Assembly (NCBI RefSeq): GCF_900107845.1 | Contig: NZ_FNRM01000006.1 | Span: 267,071 to 331,070, forward strand | From: Alkalimonas amylolytica | GTDB lineage: Bacteria; Pseudomonadota; Gammaproteobacteria; Enterobacterales; Alteromonadaceae | Length of the DNA stretch: 64,000 nt | Reading direction: 5' to 3' | Shown here: positions 26,567-35,507 of the stretch, piece by piece | Numbering within the stretch: the first letter of the stretch is position 1 | How the letters are laid out: each line of letters begins with the position of its first letter | Notes under the pieces: generated by a model | Databases searched by the model: none | What the model saw: only the letters and a program-made list of their open reading frames with translations | Told to the model about the DNA's origin: nothing | Program-made: the position numbers and the translations under genes

Positions 26567-27937
26567 ATGAACGCAACCGACTGGTTAAGCCGCATCCAGC
26601 ACAAAAACGCCGATTTGCTGATCCAAGGTGCACAGGTAATGACCCCGGCGGGACTGCAGCAAACTGACGTTGCGGTGATTGCCGGGCGCATTGCCGCTAT
26701 CGGCGGCAGCGGCTGGCAGGCCAAACGTCAACTCGATGCCAAAGGCCTGCACCTGTTGCCCGGTGCGATCGATACCCAGGTGCACTTTCGTGAGCCGGGG
26801 CTCACCCACAAAGAAGACATCCATCATGGCAGCAAAGGCGCTGTCTTGGGGGGCATTACCGGCTTCTTTGAAATGCCCAATACCAACCCGCTGACGCTCT
26901 CTGCTAACTGTTTGCAGCAAAAGCTCAGCATCGCTGCAGAGCAGAGCTACTGCAATTACGCCTTTTACATCGGCGGCAGTGCCGCCAACCTGGGCCAGCT
27001 AGCACAACTGGAGCAATTACCTGGCTGCGCCGGCATCAAAGTCTTTATGGGCAGCTCTTTTGGCGACTTGCTGGCAGAACAAGACGAGCTGCTGCTGCAC
27101 ATCTTGCAGGATGGCCGGCGCCGGGTGGCCATTCATGCCGAAGATGAAGCCCGGCTGCGTGAGCGCAAAGCCCTGGCCGCCGGCGAGGTTGAAAACCACC
27201 CGCTCTGGCGCGATGCCCAAAGTGCCCTGCTGGCTACTCAGCGGATCATCGCCTTGGCCGAACAAGCCAATCGGCCACTGCATATTCTGCATATTTCCAC
27301 TGCCGATGAGATGGCCTATCTGGCCGCGTTTAAAGATCGCGTTACGGTAGAGACCACCCCGCATCATTTGTCGCTGGTAGCACCGGATTGTTACCAGCGC
27401 CTTGGCAGTCTGGCCCAGATGAACCCGCCGGTGCGCGATAGCAAGCACCAGCAAGGCCTGTGGCAAGGCATCGCCGATGGCACGGTCGATATTCTGGGCA
27501 GTGATCATGCACCCCATACGCTGGAGGAAAAGTCCCGCCCCTACCCGGAATCCCCCAGTGGCATGACCGGGGTGCAAACCCTGCTACCGGTGATGCTGAA
27601 CCATGTTGCCGCTGGTAAGCTCAGCTTGCAGCGACTGGTCGATTTGACCAGCAGCAACCCGGCCCGGATCTTTGGCCTGACCGGCAAAGGCCGCATCGCT
27701 GTGGGCTACGACGCCGATTTTACCCTGGTCGATCTAAACGCCCAGCGCACCATCGACAACAGCTGGATCGCCAGCAAAGCCGGTTGGACACCCTATCACG
27801 GCGAACAAGTCACCGGCTGGCCCATCGCCACCATCATTGCCGGTCGTTCGGTGATGCACAGCGATGAAGTGCTGGGGCCGCCGCAGGGACGGCCTTTTGT
27901 ATTTTCCGACACCAGTCCACGAACTTTACCGGCTTAG
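26567..27937 (+). CDS. Dihydroorotase paralogue of the zinc-sparing (PyrC2-like) type
   Basis: 456-residue amidohydrolase. Family motifs are AIDTQVHFREPGLTHKE, GIKVFMGSS, AIHAEDEARL, ETTPHHLSL, MNPPVRD and GSDHAPHT. The metal-binding HxH of ordinary dihydroorotases is QVH here, so the first His ligand is replaced by Gln. This is a feature of the zinc-regulon paralogues. It starts one base after folE2 (TGATATG with GGGAG upstream), so it is co-transcribed with the zinc-independent folate gene. The likely role is to keep pyrimidine synthesis running in zinc shortage; reduced metal need is inferred. Confidence 0.88.
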   Translation: MNATDWLSRIQHKNADLLIQGAQVMTPAGLQQTDVAVIAGRIAAIGGSGWQAKRQLDAKGLHLLPGAIDTQVHFREPGLTHKEDIHHGSKGAVLGGITGFFEMPNTNPLTLSANCLQQKLSIAAEQSYCNYAFYIGGSAANLGQLAQLEQLPGCAGIKVFMGSSFGDLLAEQDELLLHILQDGRRRVAIHAEDEARLRERKALAAGEVENHPLWRDAQSALLATQRIIALAEQANRPLHILHISTADEMAYLAAFKDRVTVETTPHHLSLVAPDCYQRLGSLAQMNPPVRDSKHQQGLWQGIADGTVDILGSDHAPHTLEEKSRPYPESPSGMTGVQTLLPVMLNHVAAGKLSLQRLVDLTSSNPARIFGLTGKGRIAVGYDADFTLVDLNAQRTIDNSWIASKAGWTPYHGEQVTGWPIATIIAGRSVMHSDEVLGPPQGRPFVFSDTSPRTLPA

Positions 27938-27967
27938 CCCGCTGCTTTTAAAGGCCTGGCAACCTAC

Positions 27968-28012
27968 TTTACAGACCAAGCCAGGCTGCTATTATGCAAC
28001 AGTATAACATTA
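27968..28012 (+). promoter_or_regulatory. Promoter with weak Zur-like half site ahead of the COG0523 gene
   Basis: TTTACA (27968-27973), 16-bp spacer, TATTAT (27990-27995). Just downstream, TATAACATT (28003-28011) matches one arm of the enterobacterial Zur consensus, but the other arm is poor. Zur control is plausible from context but weak from sequence. Confidence 0.4.
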
Positions 28013-28028
28013 CAATTTTGAGGTAATT

Positions 28029-29249
28029 ATGGCCACCACAACCCCTTCGTCTTTACCTGTCACCGTGCTGTCCGGCTTTTTAGGTGCCGGCAAAACCACC
28101 CTGCTGAACCAGATCCTGCACAACCGCGATGGTCTGCGCATTGCCGTGATTGTCAATGACATGAGTGAGATCAACATCGACGCGGCTCAGGTTAATCAGG
28201 AAGTTAGCTTGAACCGTGCCGAAGAAAAGCTGGTGGAAATGAGCAATGGCTGCATTTGCTGCACCTTGCGCGAGGATCTGCTGCTGGAAATTGGCAAGCT
28301 GGCCCAGGATGGCCGCTTTGATTATCTGGTGATTGAATCGACCGGCATTTCAGAGCCCTTGCCGGTGGCCGAAACCTTTACCTTTGAGCATGAAGATGGC
28401 AGCCGTTTAAGTGACATTGCCAGGCTGGATACCATGGTAACGGTGGTGGATGCAGCCAATTTTTTGCAGGATTACCAGCAGGCGAAGGATTTAGCCAGCA
28501 CCGGTGAAAGCCTGGGCGACGAGGATGAACGCAGTGTCGCCGATTTGCTGATAGAGCAGGTGGAGTTTTGCGATGTGCTGGTGATCAGCAAAGCGGACTT
28601 GGTGTCCGCGGAGCAACTGGCCAATTTGCAGGCGGTGCTAAAATCACTGAATCCACGGGCAAAGCAACTGCTCGCCGATCACGGCAAGGTGCCTTTGCAC
28701 CAGCTGATCAACACCGGCTTGTTCGACTTTGAGCAAGCGGCTCAGGCACCGGGTTGGTTGCAGGAGCTGCGCGGCGAACACACCCCGGAAACCGAGGAGT
28801 ACGGTATCAGCAGCTTTAGCTTCAGTGCCCGTCGCCCTTTTCACCCGGAGCGCTTTTATGCCTTTTTGCATCAGGACTGGCCGACCGGGCGCTTGTTGCG
28901 CTCTAAAGGCTACTTCTGGCTGGCGGCACCGGCCGACTATGCCTGGCAATGGCATCAGGCCGGCGGCATTGCCCGTTATGGCATGGCAGGCTTGTTCTGG
29001 CAGGCGGTGCCCCGCGCAGAATGGCCAGAGGATGATGAAAGCCAGGCCGCTATTTTGGCGCAATTTCAGGACCCCTTTGGTGACCGACGCCAGGAGTTGG
29101 TGTTTATTGGCCAGCAACTGGATAAGGCCGCCATGCTGGCGCAGCTGCACGCAGCCTTACTAACCGATGAGGAGCTGGCGTTAGGCGAAGCTGGCTGGCA
29201 AGACTTCGCCAACCCTTTTGCACAGAGCGCCGAAGAAGCTCTGACATAA
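28029..29249 (+). CDS. COG0523-family GTPase (ZigA/CobW-type metallochaperone)
   Basis: 406-residue G3E GTPase. Walker A is GFLGAGKTTLLNQIL (about 14-28), the family metal motif is GCICCTLRED (CxCC), then VIESTGISEPLPVA, SKADL for guanine recognition and a C-terminal CobW domain. This family includes zinc metallochaperones induced by Zur derepression. The neighbours (FolE2, PyrC2-like, ZnuD-like, DUF1826) strongly suggest the zinc branch. It would deliver scarce zinc to client enzymes in the cytoplasm; the clients are unknown. An in-frame acidic stretch is seen around 160-170. Confidence 0.9.
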   Translation: MATTTPSSLPVTVLSGFLGAGKTTLLNQILHNRDGLRIAVIVNDMSEINIDAAQVNQEVSLNRAEEKLVEMSNGCICCTLREDLLLEIGKLAQDGRFDYLVIESTGISEPLPVAETFTFEHEDGSRLSDIARLDTMVTVVDAANFLQDYQQAKDLASTGESLGDEDERSVADLLIEQVEFCDVLVISKADLVSAEQLANLQAVLKSLNPRAKQLLADHGKVPLHQLINTGLFDFEQAAQAPGWLQELRGEHTPETEEYGISSFSFSARRPFHPERFYAFLHQDWPTGRLLRSKGYFWLAAPADYAWQWHQAGGIARYGMAGLFWQAVPRAEWPEDDESQAAILAQFQDPFGDRRQELVFIGQQLDKAAMLAQLHAALLTDEELALGEAGWQDFANPFAQSAEEALT

Positions 29250-29268
29250 GCACCGAGGAAACCCAGGC

Positions 29269-29886
29269 ATGAGCACCATTGCACAGATTCGGCCAGAACC
29301 AACCTCTGAGCCAAACCCAGCCAACTCTTTTGCCAGACAGCAACTGGGAGCAGAGCGCGACAGCCTGCTGGCGATTTTTGAGCCCGATGTCAATTTGGCG
29401 GTCTGGCAGCGTGCATTAGCACCAGCTATAGACTCGTATTGCAAACGGTTGCTGGACCAACTGTCCTTGCCACTGCAACGCATGCTGCCCATCCAAGACA
29501 TTGCCGATGCCTTGACGGAGGCACTGCCAGCTGGCGATGGCAAAACCGACTTTATCGGCGATATCCAGCTGCTGGCAGACATCTTTGCCTGCCTGATGGA
29601 CTGTCCGCAGCTCGGGCTGCGCCTGCGGGTGCTCGATAAACCCATGTGCCCCAAGTTTCATACCGACCATCTGCTGTGCCGGCTGGTCTGCACCTACAGC
29701 GGCCCGGCGACCGAGTGGCATGGCGGGCTAATTGCCCGACCTGAAACCACCATGCAATTGCAAACTGCCGATGTTGCGCTGCTCAAAGGCAGTGGCTGGG
29801 ATGGCAGCCAATGCCATGCCATCAGTCACCGCTCACCGGCCAGTTCCGGCAAACGCCTGCTGCTGACACTCGACCCAGTCTGGTAG
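29269..29886 (+). CDS. DUF1826 protein
   Basis: 205 residues. The conserved core is PKFHTDHLLCRLVCTYSGPATEWHG, followed by KGSGWDG and a SGKRLLLTLDPVW end. The His-x-Asp and later His suggest a metal site. Genes of this family commonly follow COG0523 genes in Zur regulons. It starts 19 bp after the GTPase stop with a GAGGAA site, so it is in the same operon. The biochemical role is not established; it might be a client or partner of the GTPase. Confidence 0.85.
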   Translation: MSTIAQIRPEPTSEPNPANSFARQQLGAERDSLLAIFEPDVNLAVWQRALAPAIDSYCKRLLDQLSLPLQRMLPIQDIADALTEALPAGDGKTDFIGDIQLLADIFACLMDCPQLGLRLRVLDKPMCPKFHTDHLLCRLVCTYSGPATEWHGGLIARPETTMQLQTADVALLKGSGWDGSQCHAISHRSPASSGKRLLLTLDPVW

Positions 29887-29968
29887 CCGTTTTCAGCCCA
29901 AAGCTTGTCCCTGAGCCATTTTTCTTTTAGGCTGCGGTGATTTTTTTATCCAATAACACGAGGTTTTT

Positions 29969-31519
29969 ATGACAACCCCGGTCTCAGACAGCCAAACCGG
30001 CTTTATTGCCTTTGTAGAACGTGTTGGCAGACGGATCCCGGATCCGGTCATTATCTTTATCTATTTTCTGGTGGGCGCTTTGCTGCTAACCGCCCTGATG
30101 GGTGGCATCACCTTTGAAACCCATGGCGCTGGCGGGGTGCCTGTGGTACACGAAATTCAAAACATGCTGGCACGGGAAAACGTGGTCTGGCTGTTTGATA
30201 ATGCCTTGCTGGCCAACTGGCTGGGCTTTGGCGGCGGCGTACTTGGAGTTATTCTGATTGTGATGCTCGGCGTGGGCATTGCCGAGCACTCTGGCTTGTT
30301 TGGCGCTGTGCTGAAAAAAATCAGCCGCGCCTTGCCAGTGAAGTGGCTGCCACTGCTGCTGGTTTTTTTAGGCATTATGAGCTCCATTGCGACCGATGCC
30401 GGTTATTTGATTTTGATCCCACTGGCTGGTTTGCTTTATGCAGGCTTGGGCAAGAATCCATTGATTGGTATGGCGGCCGCTTTTGCCGGCGTCTCGGCCG
30501 GCTTTAGCGCCAACCTGATCCCAGCAACGCCGATTGATGTGATCATTGGCGTCAATGCCCAGGTTTTTGCCGAGGCGCAGGGCATCCCCTTCGTCAATGC
30601 CGCTGGCGAGGCCTTAACGCCAGCCACCATGCACTACTACTTCATCCTGGTGTCAACTTTTGTACTGGCTGCCGTCGGCGCCTGGGTTACGGTAAAGTTT
30701 GTCGGCCCACGACTGGAGCACAAGCCGTACACCGTCCCTGAAGATTTACAGATTTCCGACTTTGATGTCACGCCAGCAGAGCAGCGCGGCCTGCGCGCCT
30801 CCGGCATTGCCTTGCTACTGGCACTGGCCGCAGTCGCCGCTCTGGCACTGGGTCCACTGGCACCTTTCACCAATGAAGCCGGTCAGGAAGTGACGCCCTT
30901 TTTGAACAACATCATCCTGGTGATCACCTTTGTGTTTGCGGCCATCGGTATCGCCTTTGGCGTTGCCAGCGGCAAATTTGGCAGCATGATGGATGTGGTG
31001 AAAGCCATGGTGAAACAAATGGACACCATGGGTTACATCCTGGTACTGACCTTCTTCTGCTACAACTTTCTTGGCGTGCTCAGCTACAGCGGTCTTGGCG
31101 CCTACATCACCTACCTGGGTGCCAATGCACTGATTTTACTGGGCTTGCAAAGCTACCCGGTGCTGTTGTTGATAGGCTTTGTGCTGGTGACTGCGCTGAT
31201 TAACCTCTTTGTCGGCGGGCTTACCTCGAAGTGGATGCTGCTGGGACCGATTTTTATTCCGATGCTGTACATGGTAAACCCGGCGATGACGCCGGATCTG
31301 GTTGCTGCAGCCTTCCGGGTCGCCGATTCAGCCACCAACATCATTACCCCGATGATGACTTACGCCGGCATTATTCTGGCCTTTATGCGCAAATACAATC
31401 CAGAGCTGCGCTTTGGTGAAATGATTGCGATGATGCTGCCTTATTCGCTGGCCTTTTTGGGCGTTTGGATCCTGCTGCTGGTTGGTTTCTTCAGCTTTGG
31501 TATCCCGCTCGGCTTTTAA
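29969..31519 (+). CDS. AbgT-family transporter (p-aminobenzoyl-glutamate type)
   Basis: 516 residues with about 11-12 membrane segments. AbgT features are RVGRRIPDPVIIFIYFL at the N-terminus, FGGGVLGVILIVMLGVGIAEHSGL, the re-entrant ATDAGYLILIPLAG and GFSANLIPATPIDVIIG, and the C-terminal SATNIITPMMTYAG. Members import p-aminobenzoyl-glutamate, a folate breakdown product, or export sulfonamides. Its place after the zinc/folate genes suggests folate salvage. No clear promoter was recognised in the 80-bp gap, so it may be read through from the upstream operon. Confidence 0.88.
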   Translation: MTTPVSDSQTGFIAFVERVGRRIPDPVIIFIYFLVGALLLTALMGGITFETHGAGGVPVVHEIQNMLARENVVWLFDNALLANWLGFGGGVLGVILIVMLGVGIAEHSGLFGAVLKKISRALPVKWLPLLLVFLGIMSSIATDAGYLILIPLAGLLYAGLGKNPLIGMAAAFAGVSAGFSANLIPATPIDVIIGVNAQVFAEAQGIPFVNAAGEALTPATMHYYFILVSTFVLAAVGAWVTVKFVGPRLEHKPYTVPEDLQISDFDVTPAEQRGLRASGIALLLALAAVAALALGPLAPFTNEAGQEVTPFLNNIILVITFVFAAIGIAFGVASGKFGSMMDVVKAMVKQMDTMGYILVLTFFCYNFLGVLSYSGLGAYITYLGANALILLGLQSYPVLLLIGFVLVTALINLFVGGLTSKWMLLGPIFIPMLYMVNPAMTPDLVAAAFRVADSATNIITPMMTYAGIILAFMRKYNPELRFGEMIAMMLPYSLAFLGVWILLLVGFFSFGIPLGF

Positions 31520-31544
31520 GCGTGAACGACACTGGCGGCTTGCT

Positions 31545-32267
31545 TTAACGGTAATCCGCCAAAATCGCCTCCAGGCTGCCATCTTGCTTTAACGTCTCCA
31601 ATGCACTGTTTAAACGCTGAATAACTTCAGTGGGCATGGCTGAATTGCAAGCCAGCCAAAGTTCGAACACTCGTTCGCTGGTGGCGACCGGAAACACCGG
31701 AATCCCCTCACGACGGGCGATAAAGGGACCACCAACGGAGCCTGCCAGCCATAGATCTATGCGCCCGGATTGCAGCATGGCCAAATTGACCGGAATGTCC
31801 GTAACCCGCTCGACCCGAAGGCCTAAACTCTCGGCATAATCGGTAAAAGCATCCTCCGTCTGGCCGCCAATCCGAAATCCCCGTACCGATGCAAACTCAG
31901 CAAAACTGGATGCTGCGGGATCCAGACTGAATAACTGCACCTGCTCCTGACTCAGGGGGCCAACCCATTGATAGATGCTTTCCCGTTCTTTGCTTCGCAC
32001 GGCAGAAAAAAAACAGCTATCCGGCTCGGTCTGGGTAAAGCGCTGTGCACGGCCCCAGGGCACCACGGCAAAATTGCCTTGATAGCCTGTTTTGCTTAAT
32101 GCCAGGCGCAACAACTCAACATTGATGCCAGCAACACCATCTGCAGCAGAGTAATTCCAGGGGGGATAATCTTCCGTGTATAAGTTTAAATGAGAGGCCT
32201 GCTCAGCCGGCACCACATAGGCGGCCAAGCACAGCATTCCTATCACAGCAGCAACTTTTTGGCTCAC
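31545..32267 (-). CDS. Periplasmic solute-binding protein (SBP_bac_3-like)
   Basis: 240 residues starting at GTG (no in-frame ATG nearby). A signal peptide ends around VVPAEQA, then LNLYTEDYPPWNYS...GINVELLRLAL, the opening of family-3 solute-binding folds, and the lobe-2 ALETLKQDGSLEAILADYR end. It stands alone without ABC permease genes, as is common for sensory or orphan binding proteins in marine gammaproteobacteria. The ligand is unknown. Confidence 0.8.
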   Translation of the reverse strand: MSQKVAAVIGMLCLAAYVVPAEQASHLNLYTEDYPPWNYSAADGVAGINVELLRLALSKTGYQGNFAVVPWGRAQRFTQTEPDSCFFSAVRSKERESIYQWVGPLSQEQVQLFSLDPAASSFAEFASVRGFRIGGQTEDAFTDYAESLGLRVERVTDIPVNLAMLQSGRIDLWLAGSVGGPFIARREGIPVFPVATSERVFELWLACNSAMPTEVIQRLNSALETLKQDGSLEAILADYR

Positions 32268-32401
32268 TTCATGATCACTTCTATCCAGCTATGCTCCCAG
32301 TCTAGAGCCCGGCAGCAACAATTGCCATATTTAACCCCATTTTCATGATCGACCAGCGTAATGCCCCTATACTGACGACAAGACTGTCTGCGGGGCCAGC
32401 C

Positions 32402-34009
32402 ATGTATTTACGCAAACTGATCGTATCGCTCTGTATACTGGTAGGCATCAGCCTGCTGCTGTCTGGTATTGGTTTTTGGGCCCATCAGAACTCTGAGTTT
32501 CATACCAAGCGCAATCGCATTGCCAACCAGATGCTGACCGAGTTTATTTCGCTGCGGGCCGATAAGCAGCGCCTGAAAGTCTGGCTGGCTGAGTACTTGC
32601 TAACCGACGACGCCAATACCGCTTTCCGTGATACTCTGTTCGGCCGCATGCAACAGCAATTACACACCCTGGATCAACTGGCCATTCGCGATCAGCTTTA
32701 CAGTACCAGCGAGCAGGACTTGCTGCTGATTATGCAGCAGGTCAAAGTCATTTCCTTACTGCAATCCAATTTACACACGCTGGAACATGCACTGAAAACC
32801 CGCGAAATTGCCGCCTACCAGGATGATCTTGAGCGCTGGCGCACCCTGATTAGCTTGTTTGATAAGTTTCAGGACACCGATCTGTCTGAATTGTTACAGC
32901 AGGCCATTGCCGATCAAAAGCAGCGGGCCAGCAGTACTGAGGCGGATGCACTGTCTGCCGTGCAACAGGTGCAACACACCATGCTGCTGATCAGCCTGCT
33001 CGGTTTGCTGTTTGCCATTGTCATTGGCTGGCACTTATCCCGGGCCTTGAGCCAGCCATTGCAACGGCTGCTGGATGGTACCAAGCAATTGCAGCAAGGC
33101 AACTTTGCCCACCGCATTCAGGAACAGGGGCCAACCGAATTTGCCGAACTGGCCCGGCAATTTAACCTGATGTCAGGCTACATTGAAGCTTTTGCCCGCC
33201 AGGAGAAACAAAGCCAGCTTGCAACCGAGCAACGGGTGCAGGCCCGCACCGCCGAGCTGCAGCAAGCGCTGGCCCAACTGCATGAAACCGAGCACCGGCA
33301 AAAACAGTTGCTGACGGATATCAGCCATGAGCTGCGCACTCCGGCCACCAGCATTCAGGGTGAAGCCGAAATCAGCCTGCGCGGCAAGGACAAAGACAGC
33401 GCTGAATACAAAGAAGCCTTTGGCCGTATTCTGGCGGCCAGCCAGCAATTAAGCCGGCGCATTGAGGATTTGTTGCTGCTGGCAAGAGGTGAAGAGCGCT
33501 TGCTGCATGTGCACTTGCAACGCATCAGTGTATTTGATTTCCAGACTCTCGCCACGGCTACGGTGCAACAGCAACTAAGTAGCGGCTACCAGTTAGCGCT
33601 GAACATGCCAGCCAAGTTACCAGCCGACGCCTGGCTGCTGCTCGATGCAGACAAATTTGCCAGTGTGCTGCGCATTATTACCGACAATGCCCAACAGTAT
33701 GCCGCCACTAACCCGCAGCTGCAGCTTAGCCTGGCACTGAGTGACAATGAGCTGCAGTTGGAGCTGTGCGATCAGGGCATTGGCATCAATGCAGAAGAAC
33801 AGGAGCGCTTGTTCCAGCGCCACTTTCGCGGAACTGCCGCCCGCAATGCCCGGCCCGATGGTTTGGGAATAGGACTTTGCATTGCCAAAGCCATTATGGA
33901 AGCGCAGGATGGCACCATTGAGCTGCATCCCAATCAGCCTCAGGGCACCCGGGTGCGCCTTAGCCTCCCCCTTTTTAGCGGAACCCAGCATGAAAATACT
34001 GATTATTGA
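32402..34009 (+). CDS. Sensor histidine kinase
   Basis: Inner-membrane kinase, 535 residues from the ATG at 32402; the frame is open to 32345, but the later start gives a proper first membrane helix. TM1 is at about 5-25 and a helical periplasmic sensor follows at about 30-190. TM2 is about 200-220, followed by HAMP, and the HisKA box is ISHELRTP with His309. The HATPase motifs are DNAQQYAATNP, CDQGIGINAEEQERLFQRHF and GLGIGLCIAKAI. Its 3' end overlaps the response regulator by 20 bases. The signal is unknown. Confidence 0.92.
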   Translation: MYLRKLIVSLCILVGISLLLSGIGFWAHQNSEFHTKRNRIANQMLTEFISLRADKQRLKVWLAEYLLTDDANTAFRDTLFGRMQQQLHTLDQLAIRDQLYSTSEQDLLLIMQQVKVISLLQSNLHTLEHALKTREIAAYQDDLERWRTLISLFDKFQDTDLSELLQQAIADQKQRASSTEADALSAVQQVQHTMLLISLLGLLFAIVIGWHLSRALSQPLQRLLDGTKQLQQGNFAHRIQEQGPTEFAELARQFNLMSGYIEAFARQEKQSQLATEQRVQARTAELQQALAQLHETEHRQKQLLTDISHELRTPATSIQGEAEISLRGKDKDSAEYKEAFGRILAASQQLSRRIEDLLLLARGEERLLHVHLQRISVFDFQTLATATVQQQLSSGYQLALNMPAKLPADAWLLLDADKFASVLRIITDNAQQYAATNPQLQLSLALSDNELQLELCDQGIGINAEEQERLFQRHFRGTAARNARPDGLGIGLCIAKAIMEAQDGTIELHPNQPQGTRVRLSLPLFSGTQHENTDY

Positions 34010-34664
34010 AGACGACGAAAAAGTCGGCAGCTTTTTATCACGAGGCTTAAAAGCGGAAGGTTACCTGACCTTGCTGCTGCAGGATGGCCTGCATGCCTTG
34101 GAGATGGTACGGCAGTTTGAGCCGGATGTGATTGTGCTCGATCGTATGCTGCCGCAACTGGATGGCCTGACCCTGTGTCAGCAAATCCGCAGCCAACAAA
34201 TTCCGGCCCGTATTCTGATTTTATCTGCCCTGTCCGAAGTGGATGAGCGGGTACGGGGCCTGCGGGCCGGCGCCGATGACTATTTGGGTAAGCCGTTTCA
34301 TTTTGAAGAGCTGTTAGCCCGGATTGAAGCCCTGGCGAAACGGGATGTCAGCAGCCTGCATCAACGTCAGTTGCAGGTGGCCGATCTGGTGCTGGATTTA
34401 GACAGCATGCAAGCCCAACGCGCCGGTAAAGCACTGCAATTAACGGCCAAGGAACTCGGCATTCTGGAATTACTGATGAGCAATAGCGGCAAAGTCTATA
34501 GCAGGGAACGGATCCTGACCAATGTCTGGGGTCTGAATGAAGATCCGCTCACCAACATCGTGGATGTGTACATGGCGCGGCTACGCAAAAAAATTGATGA
34601 ATCCCATGCGGTCAAGCTGCTCCATACCCGCCGTGGTTTGGGTTATTGCTTGCAGCCAGAATAA
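33990..34664 (+). CDS. OmpR-family response regulator
   Basis: 224 residues. Receiver domain: MKILIIEDDEKVG (acid pair), phospho-Asp in PDVIVLDRMLPQLDG, Lys in YLGKPFHFEELLARIEAL. C-terminal winged helix: LTAKELGILELLMSNSGKVYSRERIL, VDVYMARLRKKID and HTRRGLGYCL. The start is at the ATG at 33990, which overlaps the kinase stop. Longer readings of the frame add non-homologous residues. Targets are unknown. Confidence 0.93.
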   Translation: MKILIIEDDEKVGSFLSRGLKAEGYLTLLLQDGLHALEMVRQFEPDVIVLDRMLPQLDGLTLCQQIRSQQIPARILILSALSEVDERVRGLRAGADDYLGKPFHFEELLARIEALAKRDVSSLHQRQLQVADLVLDLDSMQAQRAGKALQLTAKELGILELLMSNSGKVYSRERILTNVWGLNEDPLTNIVDVYMARLRKKIDESHAVKLLHTRRGLGYCLQPE

Positions 34665-34699
34665 AAAAAAGGCTGGCCGCAGAGGAGGGATGGCCAGCC
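34663..34699 (-). terminator. Rho-independent terminator for the NTF2-like gene
   Basis: On the minus strand, GGCTGGCC / GGCCAGCC form an 8-bp stem followed by a run of eight T. It lies about 110 bp past the NTF2-like stop and overlaps the last bases of the convergent response regulator. Confidence 0.8.
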
Positions 34700-34806
34700 A
34701 AACTGGGTTGGGATGAACAACACTTACAGAAACAATAACCAGCTTACTCACTAAATAACGTTACCCTGGCAATGGCATCCTTGCCATTGCTCCCCTACTC
34801 GTCCGC

Positions 34807-35367
34807 TTAGTTGGCACTAAAAGGCAATGACGAGTGATGCAGTACGATGCGCAGGGCGCCCTGCTCGTCTTTTTTGAAGCCCCAGGTTTTGTCCACGGTA
34901 GTGACAGCGCCACTGGCATCGGTCAGCATCACATGGCCCATGGTCAGTGCCAGGTCGCCGTTGATGTACACCGCCGCATTGTTAAACTGATAACCGGTCC
35001 AGCCTTTTAGCGCAAAGCCACTGTCAGTAGGAAATGCGCTGTTGCCACCAACAAAATAGGCCAAAGCACCCTCGTAACTGGTACGAAAGGTTTGCTCGCC
35101 ACTGGCCAGCGTAGGCTTAAACAAGACAGCACCATGGCCGTAGCCATAAGCCGCATCCAGTACCGAGCGCGCTTTTTGTTCTGCCTTATCGCGGCCACCA
35201 TCGGTGTAAGCAGAGCTGATAGCAATCAACGCTTGCCCCCAAGCCTGTTGGGCAGCTTTCACCTCAGCTTCGGTGATGTTGTTGTTAACCACCGGCGCTG
35301 CAACTACCTGCAGAGCAGCCAGGCTAAGCACGGTTCCAGAAATTACGGATACAATTCGAGTCGACAT
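34807..35367 (-). CDS. Secreted NTF2-like (SnoaL/DUF4440-type) protein
   Basis: 186 residues. A signal peptide ends near QVVAAPVV, followed by a cone-shaped NTF2-like domain: TEAEVKAAQQAWGQALIAIS, LDAAYGYGHGAVLFKPTLAS, GALAYFVGG, YINGDLALTMGHVMLTDASGAVTTVDKTWGFKKDEQG and LHHSSLPFSAN. Close relatives in marine gammaproteobacteria often carry the misleading label phosphoribosyl-AMP cyclohydrolase; nothing here resembles HisI. The role is unknown. Its own terminator follows. Confidence 0.8.
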   Translation of the reverse strand: MSTRIVSVISGTVLSLAALQVVAAPVVNNNITEAEVKAAQQAWGQALIAISSAYTDGGRDKAEQKARSVLDAAYGYGHGAVLFKPTLASGEQTFRTSYEGALAYFVGGNSAFPTDSGFALKGWTGYQFNNAAVYINGDLALTMGHVMLTDASGAVTTVDKTWGFKKDEQGALRIVLHHSSLPFSAN

Positions 35368-35507
35368 AGGTTTTCCTTTTCAGTGAAGGGTGCAGTCACA
35401 CCGGACAGGGGTTACTTTACAACTCCGGCATGAAGGGAAAACCGACTAAGGGATGAACACAACACAGCGAACAGATTAAAACAAGATGAACAGCACCAAG
35501 GCCGTAG

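Noticed and set aside
27968..28012. Full Zur box ahead of the COG0523 gene
   Set aside because: Only one arm (TATAACATT) matches; the other arm is poor. It is kept only as a weak half site within the promoter entry.
34807..35367. Phosphoribosyl-AMP cyclohydrolase (HisI)
   Set aside because: Relatives carry this label, but the protein has a signal peptide and an NTF2-like fold pattern with no HisI metal motifs.
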